From Clytia hemisphaerica (Eukaryota; Cnidaria; Hydrozoa; Leptothecata; Clytiidae): a stretch of DNA of 64,000 nucleotides. Below the pieces are notes generated by a model, which saw only the letters and a list, made by a program, of their open reading frames with translations, did no database searches and was not told the origin of the DNA. Below, piece by piece: positions 33,461-43,700 of this stretch; positions within the stretch are counted from its first letter, which is position 1; each line of letters begins with the position of its first letter. The DNA lies in assembly GCA_902728285.1 (NCBI GenBank), contig CACVBU010000819.1:372001-436000 (forward strand), written 5' to 3'. The position numbers were made by a program, and so were the translations under genes.

Positions 33461-34116
33461 AAAGATGTCAAAGGTGTTTGAAAATTGTGAAATTGCATCA
33501 AGGAAAAGATTTTTCGGACTTTTAAATAATTGCCGTTTTTAACTTAAACACTCAACTGATAATTATTGCTTTTATACAAAACATAATTTTTTATTACAAA
33601 ATTGTCCGAATCGTTAACGTTAAACGCGAGCAACGGATTCAGAATACAGAATAGAGGTAATTATTTTTACAACTCACACGTTTTTGATCACGTTAATTAA
33701 CATCTTGACATTATAGTCATATTGTTAAGATGTTTTGTTTCAAGATTTCTTGCAACAGTTTATTGTTCAATTTGGAAGGGAATGTTTGTAAACATAGAAA
33801 TTTTTTTCATAACAGTTATTTGGGGGGTGGATTTAGGACCACTCACATTATCTTCCAAGATTATGGCGCCTTTCTCGATCTATTACAATCTATTATATCA
33901 AGGCCATCTAAAAAGGTGGAAAGAGTTGCGGAAAGACAGAGGCGCCCGCTACCGCGAGGGTGGTAACCCCAAAACGCCCAATATGATCTTCCAACAGAAG
34001 GCGAGTTTTAGTTGCCGCGCGAGCTACGTCATGCGCTCCACCGCAGCACACAACGTCAACGAATGGTGTTTCATCAGTGAATGAATATCAATAATAAATA
34101 TTATAAGAAGAGCTTA
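33461..34116. other. spacer with a GC-richer island
   Basis: 33850-34080 is clearly richer in GC and CpG than its surroundings and carries a 120-codon plus-strand frame (33722-34084) without recognisable motifs. Read as a gene it has neither splice sites nor a family. It could be a promoter-like or repeat-derived island. Confidence 0.3.
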
Positions 34117-34840
34117 CAGTCAGGAGTAATACCTTAAACAAGGCGTATACCTTGTTTAGGATGTACCTTAAACAAGGTACATGTATATACCTTGTTTAAG
34201 GTAGGGGTTGAGTGTTAAGGAAAAAGGGCATGTTGAATTTTAGCACAAAGGAAAGAGGAGTCCTTGATTGACCAAGTAGTGAAAAAATTATCAAAATATA
34301 CAGACGGAATCTTTTTTCATCTTTGTTTTATCTTTGGAACTAGTTGGAACCATAAATTCAGGGGAAGAAGAGGAAGCAAAGAAGAATAGTTAATAATACC
34401 TTAAACAAGGTGTATAAGTTTAGGATGTACCTTAAACAAGGTACATGCATATACCTTGTTTAAGGTAGGGGTACCTTGTTCAGGTATTTTTTAAGATTTC
34501 TTGAAAAAACGTCGGGTACCATTTTAAATTGTTTTGTATTTTTTGTGTAAAGCTCTTTCTACACCCTTTAAAAAAGCCGATTTCGTTTCATGTAGACTAG
34601 ACTTTAAGGTTGTTTTAAAATTGAAGATTGTGATCAATTCCGGCTGTGGAATTTTCTAAAAATCACCATGGGAATTCAGTTTCTCGTGCCCTTTCCAATG
34701 GTATAGACGAGAGAGTGCCCTTTTCCTAGTTTGGAAAATATTCCCACTACTTCCTAAATATAGGAAGTATCAAACAATAGAAATTTGGAATTCTTACTTG
34801 AACAAGGTATACGCCTTGTTTAAGGTATTACTCCTGACTG
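34117..34840. mobile_element. foldback element with ACCTTAAACAAGG array, 5-bp TSD
   Basis: The terminal inverted repeats are about 40 bp and apparently perfect, starting CAGTCAGGAGTAATACCTTA. GCTTA is duplicated at 34112-34116 and 34841-34845. The motif ACCTTAAACAAGG or its reverse CCTTGTTTAAGG occurs about ten times, at both ends and in two inner clusters (34161-34205 and 34396-34480), partly as paired palindromes. No coding sequence. Confidence 0.9.
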
Positions 34841-35935
34841 GCTTATGTGCTTTTAACTTTAAACCTGGAGTGCTTCAATACAATGAAGATGAAAAAGGTA
34901 AGAAGATAAAAAATGCCCTGGATAATTTTCATTGTAACAGTTTGGTCAATCATTGCTCGCTCTGTCTCTGAAAGTATGAAAAGTTTTCCAATGGAAAAAA
35001 AAATTCAGCCAATTAAAAGCACAGTGTGCTTATACTCACTTTGTTTGCTACATCATCTAGGCTAAAAGTGAGAAAAGACACAAACTTCAGAAATCGAGGT
35101 CCTTCCACTAACTATTGCAGCCTTGCCATACTCTGGAAACTGGCAAACGACTATTGCGATTCGATTGTTGAATGTAAACGAACAGCCGTCATCGATATAT
35201 TAAACAAATGAAAAAAATTACCCATTTGATCGATAAAATTCCCGAGTTCTTGTGACATACCTTTCCTGTAATACTAAATGAATGTCGCTTTTAACTATGT
35301 GGAATTACTGTCCTGCGTGTAGAAACAGATTCGATTTGTAACGTCGTAGCATAGTAGTAGTATAAGATAGAATGGGCAATATTGTAGCTTATAATGGCTA
35401 ATAATGGTCTATAATGCATAGTATTACGGATTTCAGAGTATAATCAGATTGAACCCGACTAGATAGCCGTGATTTGTTTATCTCAAGCCGCCATCTTTTG
35501 TTTTTAGGCCAGATTCCATTTTTGTACAACAAACCACGGGCTAAACCTTCGAATGCTAGCATAACAGCTAACTTTCTCTGCTCACACTGTTCAAATGGTT
35601 TTTGTTTATGGAAAGCTGTGGCAAAAATAGAGAAAAGAGTGCTAAGTAGCAGCATTGCTGAACTGCGAAATTTTTAAATTTGAGTGTAAACAAAGAAGGT
35701 CAGTCGTGGACGTTAAAAGTGCCTGCCTGCAACTCGGCTTTGAAATGACTCATCGCCTTTCAACACTTCACTCAAGAGCTAGAATTCCTGGAATTTTATA
35801 ATCAGCTACTTTACTTGACCCAATTTCTGGGGGTGTAATAGTAAGTATGGTATGTGCCTGGTACAGTGTTAAACTTTTATAAAGAAACCAGTTTATTGGT
35901 GGTATAAACCAAGTAGATAGACAGTACCTACGTCC
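34841..35935. other. spacer, weak open frames only
   Basis: A minus-strand frame at 35398-35655 begins MLLLSTLFSIFATAFHK, which could be a signal peptide, but there is no other support. A plus-strand frame at 35026-35211 is similar in quality. Neither is called as a gene. Confidence 0.35.
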
Positions 35936-36161
35936 TACCGTGAGATTGGGTAACTTGCATCAGTGGAGGCTAACATGCATAGCCCTCAAATGAAAGACCT
36001 AGCTGGTCATTAAAATACAAAGTTAAGTCAAAACAAAAATGGTAGACTAGAGCTGCGAGAGGAGCTGCGCAGTTGTATTTTAATGACCAGCCAGGTCTTT
36101 CATTTGAGGGCTATGCATACATGTTAGCCTCCACTGATTCAAGTTACCCAATCTCACGGTA
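35936..36161. mobile_element. long hairpin (arms of about 85 bp)
   Basis: The left arm (TACCGTGAGATTGGGTAACT, GTGGAGGCTAACATGCAT, CTCAAATGAAAGACC) is repeated inverted on the right with only a few differences, separated by a spacer of about 50-60 bp. TA lies at each tip. It may be a foldback MITE. If transcribed, the RNA would fold into an extended stem. Confidence 0.85.
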
Positions 36162-37400
36162 CTAAAATCGAACGTTCGATTGTGATCGAAGTAACCAATA
36201 ATGATCGATAATAATTGAAGGTGATCAGTGACCACCTATCGATAGACCTTTTTTCAAAGAGGCCACCCTGTTGAATAATAGATCTTTTTTCAAAGAGGAT
36301 GTCCTGTTGAATAATTATGTAGTCCAGCCATAAAAACAACAAACAATGATAGAGCCATGCATAATTACTGTATCATGCATATTGTAATAATTATCAGTTA
36401 GTCACACTAGCGTCCCGCCAAAATGCATATCAAAGATTAATGCTGCGAAAGCGCTATATCGTTTACTTGACTCGCAAGCAAAAAAATGCGTCGCAAAACT
36501 TCTAAAGGGATTTATGAAAAAATAGCCCGGCGCTTTTTGATGAAATTAACATTTTCAAAAACTATGAGAAATTGCCTAAAATTTGAGCCATAGATGAAAA
36601 AGTTTGAGCCAAGCCAACCTTGAAAACTAATTTGAAGATCAACTTCCCAAGAAAAAGATCTACGGGGGAGACGGGACCCACCTAGATCCGCGCACCGCCG
36701 GATAGGCTACTTCCCGGAAATTTTGCCGGACCTCAAACACTGACCCATTTACATGTGCAGATTTTTTTTACTTTAGCATATAAACAAGGCCTTAAAACTC
36801 GAAGCACTGTCTCGGGAATTGAATGACAAATTTTGGTTGGTTGATTTTGGCTGCTGCACGTTTTATTTTATTTCAAACTTTCAAGTTTTAATTAATTGTC
36901 TTGCAAACTTGATTCAGGTAACTCTCATCCTTGTTGTTGCAAATACATCCTGTAGATGACTGATGTTGTTTTTTCTGAAAGCTAGATTTCCTAGTGTGAC
37001 TAACTGATTATGCATGGTTTTATCATAGTTTTTCTTCTGGACTACATAATTATTCAACAGGGTGGCCTCTTTGAAAAAAGGTCTATTATGTAGTCCGGCA
37101 GAAAAACAATGATAAAACCATGCATAATTATTACAATATGCATGATACAGTAATTATGCATGGCTCTATCATTGCTTTTATGGCTGGACTGCATAATTAT
37201 TCAACAGGACGTCCTCTTTGAAAAAAGGTCTATTCTATATCGCTATCGGTGATCAAATACTCACTCAACTCCAAATCATGGGGCATTTTCTTCAACCGTT
37301 TTCGATTCGTTCGATCGTTTTGATTACTGTTCGATTACTTTCAAGCACTTTCGATCATATTGAATACCTTCGATTGTGTTGGATATGCTTCCTGTAGCAG
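36162..37400. repeat. nested palindromic repeat cluster K
   Basis: Sequences containing AAAGAGGNCNNCCTGTTGAATAATNA, ATGCATAATTA and GTAGTCC occur on both sides of element J1 in opposite directions (36240-36394; 37007-37240), some of them twice. J1 (36395-37006) is inserted into this cluster. The outer margins (36165-36240 and 37290-37390) are rich in TTCGAT/ATCGAA motifs like those at 38640-38870 and 46260-46806. Confidence 0.6.
36395..37006. mobile_element. MITE J, copy 1, 5-bp TSD
   Basis: The inverted ends are CAGTTAGTCACACTAG and CTAGTGTGACTAACTG. ATTAT is duplicated on both sides. The 612-bp element has no open frame of interest. Copy 2 is at 38014-38622 and a fragment is at 28985-29235. 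Confidence 0.85.
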
Positions 37401-38013
37401 AGCAACGGAAATTTGAAACAGAGTTTAAAATCTTGTCCAATAAAATATGAGACTGAGTTTATTTCATTCAATAAAAACATGCGATTTACACGCGAGAACC
37501 ACTTTTGCTTTCTCCAACCAATCAGAATGGGGGATATGGATTATTTGAGGAAACCCAGGGCGAGCACACTCAGAATGCCAGGGAAGTACTGAAGGTGATT
37601 CTTATTGCTTTATTTTGTGGTTTGGTTTTAGGTCAATGTTTTTGGTTTTTCCAAGCAGGTTTAGTCAGGCATATTTCCAGGGGTTTTCTTCTTCCGGATA
37701 ATGGTAGCAGAAACTGAATCTTTAATTGAGTTTTGCAACTCAATCTTTATTAAAAATAAAATTAGCTATGGAAAAAGGTAAATTAGTGAAAAATGTCTTC
37801 AAATATTTGATATTATGGCACTTAATTCCGCAAAAAGGCATAATTTTCTTGGGGCTTAGCCCCATAGACCACACCAGGACTGTCCTGGACTAGTTGGTTG
37901 GGCTGTTTACAAGGCCCCAGACTTCCTGTCTGTTTTTTTTTTAGCCTAAGGCACATTCTGAAACTCAATATTTTGATTAAAAACGATAGCAGCTCCAAAT
38001 CCTGGAAATTTGC
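37401..38013. other. spacer, nothing recognised
   Basis: The 70-codon frame at 37505-37717 has a hydrophobic centre but no start context, splice sites or motif to support it. Confidence 0.35.
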
Positions 38014-38622
38014 CTGTTAGTTACACTAGCGTCACGCTGAAATGCGTATCAAAGAATAATGCTGCAAAAGCGCTATATCATTTAGCTGACTCTCAAGCAA
38101 AAAATGCGCCGCAAAACTTCTAAAGGGATTCATGGAAAAATAACCCGGCGCTTTTAAATGAAATTAACGTTCTCAAAAACAATGAGGAATTACCTAAAAT
38201 TTGAGCCATAGATGAAATAATTTGAGCCAAGCCAACCTTGAGAACTAATTTCAAGATCAACTTCCCAAGAAAAAGATCTACGGAGGAGACAAAACCCACC
38301 TAGATCCGCGCACTGCCAGATAGGATATTTCCCGGAAATTTTGCGGGACCTCAAACACTGACCCATTTACGTGTGCGGAATTGTCTTTACTTTAGCGTAT
38401 AAACTAGGCCTTAAAAATCGAAGCGCTGTCTCGGGAATTGAATGACATATTTTGGTTGGTTGATTTTGGCTGCTGCACGTTCTATTTTGTTTCATACTTT
38501 CAAGTTTTGATTAATTGTCTTGCAAACTTGATTCAGGTAACTCTCATCCTTGTTGTTGCAAATACATCCTGTAGAAGACTGATGTTGTTTTTTCTAAAAT
38601 TAGCTAGATTTCCTGGTGTATC
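38014..38622. mobile_element. MITE J, copy 2
   Basis: It aligns from end to end with 36395-37006 (AAAGCGCTATATC, AAACTTCTAAAGGG, GATCTACGG, TTGATTCAGGTAACTCTCAT in the same order). The termini have decayed: CTGTTAGTTACACTAG on the left, CTGGTGTATCTATAATC on the right. Confidence 0.85.
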
Positions 38623-38890
38623 TATAATCAACTGGTTATCGAAAAAATCAATGGTTATCAAAAGTCATTGAAAGTAATCAATAACAATCAAAGTAATCGA
38701 GTCTTTGAAGTGTTGTTAAGAAAATGATCGAAGACTTACAACGTTTTTGAAATTTTGGTATATACTCGAAATTCAATTGTTAATCAATAAATGGTCGTTC
38801 GATTACTTCGATCATTATCGATTACTTCGATAATCAAATTTATCGATTACAGTAGTACTGTCTGGTATAAACAGTCAGTTAGGGTAAGTA
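38623..38890. repeat. ATCGATTACTTCGAT-rich segment
   Basis: Dense copies of ATCAA/TTGAT/TCGATTA motifs, for example CGATTACTTCGATCATTATC, end at GTACTGTCTGGT. The right edge resembles the CCAGACGGTG tip of the element at 46260, so this may be a relative with one clear end. Confidence 0.45.
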
Positions 38891-38904
38891 CATCGATTTG
38901 TGAA

Positions 38905-39710
38905 GTGTCTTTACGTCACATAGAACAATAAGAAATAGCAAAAGAACAAAGGAATTACCCATAGCCACCATTTTGCAACCATGGGGAATCGCGATTTTAC
39001 CGAAATGGGAATCCTCATATCGAATAAGGGGCCACTCATATATCGATTTTTTCCACGCTTAGCATCATTCCGACGCTATAGGGTGGGTGGGTTAGAAAAT
39101 CTATATATATACTAGAGATACCAATTTTCGAGGCCCAACAGATGTTCAAATTTCCAAAAAATTAACTTTCATACTTTTATTTTTCTGGTAGCAGCCTCTT
39201 CATTTGTCAAGATTCAACAAAACACCCTCACATAAAATTTGTCTCTTCTTCACAGCATCAAGAATAAACCCGTATAGTAAAATGCAGGAGATGCTCATTA
39301 TCTTAAAAAAGTTTGGGGCTTTTTTTCCCGCGTCATATATAACTTATGTTGGTCTGGGAACCAATCTGTGTACTGTAAAAGTCATTTACCGAAACCACTA
39401 CTCAGAAAAAAAGCGAAATGTACCAAAAGCAGAAGGGGGAAGCAACCTCTCTGGCAGTGAAACATCAATACCTGAAGTGTAAAAGGAAAAAATAGGTTTT
39501 CATCAATTTTCAGTATATTTTATAATATGACGCTAAGGGTGTACGGGGTGGGTGGGTTTTTCGATTGGGGAAAAATCGATATGTGAGTGTCCCCTAAAGC
39601 ATCTTCTAAAAATTTCATTCTTCCCCATAAATGTGAAAATGAAAAACAAAGAAACTTTTGTTTTCTAATTGTCTTTTTAATCTGCCACGAAAAGTGGCGA
39701 AAATAATAAT
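38905..39710. repeat. repeat N, copy with insertion
   Basis: It is an inverted copy of 32455-32665, split at AATCCTCATATCGAATAA by the element at 39028-39594 and resuming TAAAGCATCTTCTAAAAATT. Confidence 0.8.
39028..39594. mobile_element. PIF/Harbinger-like MITE M, TAA target
   Basis: The inverted ends are GGGGCCACTCATATATCGAT and the reverse complement of GGGGACACTCACATATCGAT. TAA is duplicated at 39025-39027 and 39595-39597, and the empty site at 32.5 kb carries one such trinucleotide (ATA). A GGG tip with a TWA target is characteristic of PIF/Harbinger. The internal frame at 39204-39482 (92 codons) shows no transposase motif. Confidence 0.85.
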
Positions 39711-39879
39711 TACTAGTCGATCACAATAATGTTGGATTTTTTCAAATTCTTATTACACTTCTCTTCTTTGGCAAAACCTTGAAAATTTTTCTGATGTCAT
39801 TTCTGCCATTTGGATGCATTTATTAATTTTGAGAGGTGTTTTAATTTCACAGTCCAGGAGAAAAAGAGTATTTCGCAGC

Positions 39880-40075
39880 GTTTTTTCAAAATTTTTTAGC
39901 TATTCTTCATCACAAACAAGAAATGAGGCGTTGTTTTAGTTATCCTTGATTATCGTTAGTTATAAATGATTTAACTGATTCAACTTGTTTTAAAGGAAAA
40001 TATAGTCAAAAGGATAACTAAAACAACGCCTCATTTCTTGTTTGTGATAAAGAATAGCTAAAATTTTCTAAAAAA
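39880..40075. mobile_element. foldback hairpin W
   Basis: TTTTAGCTATTCTTCATCAC with AAACAAGAAATGAGGCGTTG and TTTTAGTTATCCTT on the left is repeated inverted on the right with one or two changes. The arms are about 60 bp and the loop about 70 bp. Confidence 0.85.
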
Positions 40076-40790
40076 ATGCAATTTTTTCCTTTCAGTTTTT
40101 TGGAAATGCAAAATTTAAATGCCGCAAAATGTAATTTTCGGCAAAGAAATCGCAAAATTAAAATGACCGCAAATTTTCATGCCGCAAAATTTTCATGAAA
40201 TAAAGTAATTATCATCAGGAGCTTAAATTTTGCACAGGAAAACTTTTTGACACAAGGAATCCAAAAATAATACTTAGAACACCCCAAAAATAAAGTGTTT
40301 CAAAGTTTTAAACAAGTTTTTGCTTTCTCCAGCCAAGACCAGAAATCTGGCCAGAAATTGGGAGTAGCACGTCCCAAATTGAAAACATTTGCAAAAATCT
40401 ACCTAGGTTTATGCACCAGCATGCAAAAAATCATTCTGTTTTTTTCCTGAATGTTGAGCAATTGTTTGGTGAAAACCATTGAACTTTATCGCTGAAGTTT
40501 GTGGCCAATGCATTTTTTACAAGAAACTCAACCTTGGTTTATCCTTTCTTACATTCCTATTCGTAATTTGCTACTGATCGCTTTGTTTTGAAAGACTTGG
40601 ACTAGTAGACTTTTGCCTGTTTGACCATGGTGGTATTCATCCAACTTTCTTAGATAAAAAGGTCTGTAAAGTAGGTAATTTACTGCTTTTATTTATAGCA
40701 AAGAAGCAAAATAATTTGTTGGTAAAAATTATGGATGAAGACAATTCAATTGTATTTATATCAATATAATCACAAACATAGTATATAGTG
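40076..40790. other. upstream region of the MGAT2 gene
   Basis: AT-rich. No TATA box in a convincing position and no 5'UTR exon could be fixed. 40080-40200 holds repeated GCAAAATT/CGCAAAAT motifs. Confidence 0.35.
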
Positions 40791-43700
40791 ATGTGTTACC
40801 GAAGGGTGTTAAGGAAGCAAGCCTTTCTGTTCATATTCATATTGTTTGTTGCGCTATGGTTTTTTATAAAATCGAGAAATTTTGTCACAGTTGACAACGA
40901 GTCAAATATGTATTCTAATAGTATAGACGATAGCAAAGAAACTGATTTGGAATTAGCAAGACTTTCAAAAATTGAAGCTGAAAAAGAAGCAGTGAGAAAC
41001 GAACAATTAGCTGAACTTGAGCATCAAGAAATGATGCGTAAACGTGAAGAGTCACTGAAGCAACAAACTATAGAAGACGACCCTTTCCATCCAAAACATA
41101 ACATAGAAAGGGAATACACAGACTTTAGTAATTTTAAAATCAATTTCACACAAACTAACTATAAGCCTGAGGATTTGAGAGAGGCTGTTAGGAAACTGAA
41201 TGATGAACAGTTAATTTACAATAAAGAGATGTTAAAGAAACTACCAAAAGACTACATTGTTATGGTAGTGCAAGTTCATAAACGTGTAGAGTACTTTAAA
41301 GAACTTTTAGATTCGATGCAGAGAGCCAAAGATATTGGATCGACATTACTGGTTGTTAGCCATGATTACTACACAGATGAAATGAACGCACTGATAAGGA
41401 TGATCAAATTCTGTCCGGTTAGTAACTACTGTACTTTTTTTTGATCCTGTATTTTCATAATCAAGTATTTTTTATTTCATTTGGATTTTTCAATGGTTTG
41501 AGTAAGAGTGGCCATATAACATTTTCACAGTACATCTTAATTGTAACATATCACCTAGAAAAAAAAGCACACCCTCTGACATGAGAATTATAATCTCCCA
41601 GTCAAAGGATATCAATCCTTCAGGTAACAAGTTTGCCCCTCCCCCTCTGAAAAATGGGTTTTTGTTATTTTACCCTTGGACATGACATTTTTTGCTACCC
41701 TAGTCAATACAATCTTCCTCCCCATGTGTGACCATTTTCTGGAAAAGCACAAATCAGGAGACTTTCTAAAGGGTTTTTTGTTTTGTTTTATTTCACAGGT
41801 AGTTCAGATTTTCTTTCCATTTTCACTGCAATTATATCCAAATGAATTTCCTGGTCCAAGTCCAAATGATTGTCCAAGAGATATCAAAAAGCCAGAGTAA
41901 GTGTGTAATGTTTTTACTTCAAAATAAGAACAAACTATATACCTTAAAGTGGAATAAGTTTCAGTTTGAAAAATAATAATAGAATGACTACATGGCTGCA
42001 AATATCCTTCTTACTCTCAGGTGCCTAATAAACTGCCCCCCCCCCCCCCGCTTGTTAATTATTCGATTTTTATTCCAACCATTCCGTTTATTAGACACCT
42101 GAAAAGACATATACTAAAAATATTAATTATTGTCAGATTATTTACCTACAGTTAGCTACTATAAGTTTTCCCTGAGAAAATGTGACCCAACCTCTAGACA
42201 AGTTTCCCATTACTTATGCTCTTTCATAATAGATTTAAAAATCCTGTTTATTTTAAGTGCACGTGCGAAAGGTTGTATCAATGCAGAGACACCAGACATG
42301 TATGGTCATTATAGAGAAGCACCTATTGTTATGATTAAACATCATTGGTGGTGGAAGGTTTGTATTATATTGTTTAGAAAATGAAAAAGATGCCATGAGA
42401 TGAATTGGTCAAATTTTCATTAAAAGTTTAAATTAGTGATTACAGTGGAATCTTTATAAATAAGGGTCACGGACTAAAATAGAATGAACTGCGCATTTTT
42501 ATGACCTTAAAAATGGAATTTTATTTGTCTTGAGTTATAAATCATTTAGAAAAAAATGAGAATGTTTTGACCTCTAATATCAACAGTTTTATAACCCCTT
42601 ATGCATTTTTGTATGTGTATAAATTATTACCTTATCTTGCTACTTTTCAGATTAATCATGTAATGGACAATTTGGATCAAACAAAGAAGCACAATGGGCC
42701 TTTCCTTTTCATTGAAGAAGACCATTATTTAGCTCCAAGTTTCGTTCATGCTCTCAGGACGTTGGGAAATTTCAAAAAGAGGTTTGTTTTTGTGGAACTA
42801 TGAGCTTTCTCGTATATTGTGTTTTAATTTTGGTCAGGAATAATCTCGGAAATCTTGGCAAAATTCAAAATAATGCTGTTTTGCCAAATAAGCAAAATAA
42901 CAGTTTTATCATAATTTTTCAAAAATGGCCCCAAATTTTTTCTAAAAGGCTCATTCTTCAGACAAAAAATTAATTAATAACCTATCATTGGCTAAAATTA
43001 ATGATTTAATTAAAATTTAATTAAGATGGAAGCCATTAGTAAAATGTATAAAAAGGATCTTGATTAGAGTAGCATGGAAATTCTATCAACTTAATTGAAT
43101 TCTCAATATTCTTTCTTTTTTCAGTGATGCGCGGTGTGCAGGTTCTTGTGAAATCATGACCCTTGGAACGTATAACAATAAACAAAATTTCCAAACTGAA
43201 GGGAAAAGGGTAACAATATACTTATTCAAAATTACTCTCCCAATCCTTATTTTTTTCGAAATAGTGGTTTTTCTTATAGTTTGATTTAAACCAGAACAAG
43301 GGATTTTTATTAATGGATAGATATTATGAAAAGAACTCGTGAACATATCCAAAATTGTGAATATTATATCTAACTTTTTCTAGTTGGAAACTTTCCAAAA
43401 TCCGGACTGCTTGTTTCTAAATTTATCAAAACAGGGGTAGAATTCCGGCTTTTTCCGTTAGAAAAAATGACGCAATCTTAATTTATGCAAATCAAGAATC
43501 TTTTCAAATACAAGCAAGATTTAAATTCATTTTTATCTTTCATTTCAGGTGATGCGTGGTCAATGGATCTCATCACAGCACAATATGGGAATGGCCATGT
43601 ATCGTAACACTTGGAACGATCTGAAAAAATGCTCTGAGGTTTTTTATCTTTCTTTCAACTAACCCTTTATTAGTTTTTTAGCTCTAGTGTAGTGAAAATA

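Noticed and set aside
33722-34084. 120-codon plus-strand frame in a GC-richer island
   Set aside because: No recognisable motif, mixed composition, and the 5' half resembles noncoding AT-rich sequence.
35398-35655. Minus-strand frame beginning MLLLSTLFSIFATAF
   Set aside because: The signal-like start is the only support; the remainder shows no cysteine or domain pattern and the opposite strand is equally open.
39204-39482. Open frame inside MITE M considered as a transposase remnant
   Set aside because: No DDE signature or helix-turn-helix pattern; the element is too short for an autonomous Harbinger.
40788-40790. Upstream GTG as the MGAT2 start
   Set aside because: The ATG at 40791 immediately follows and is the normal eukaryotic initiator.
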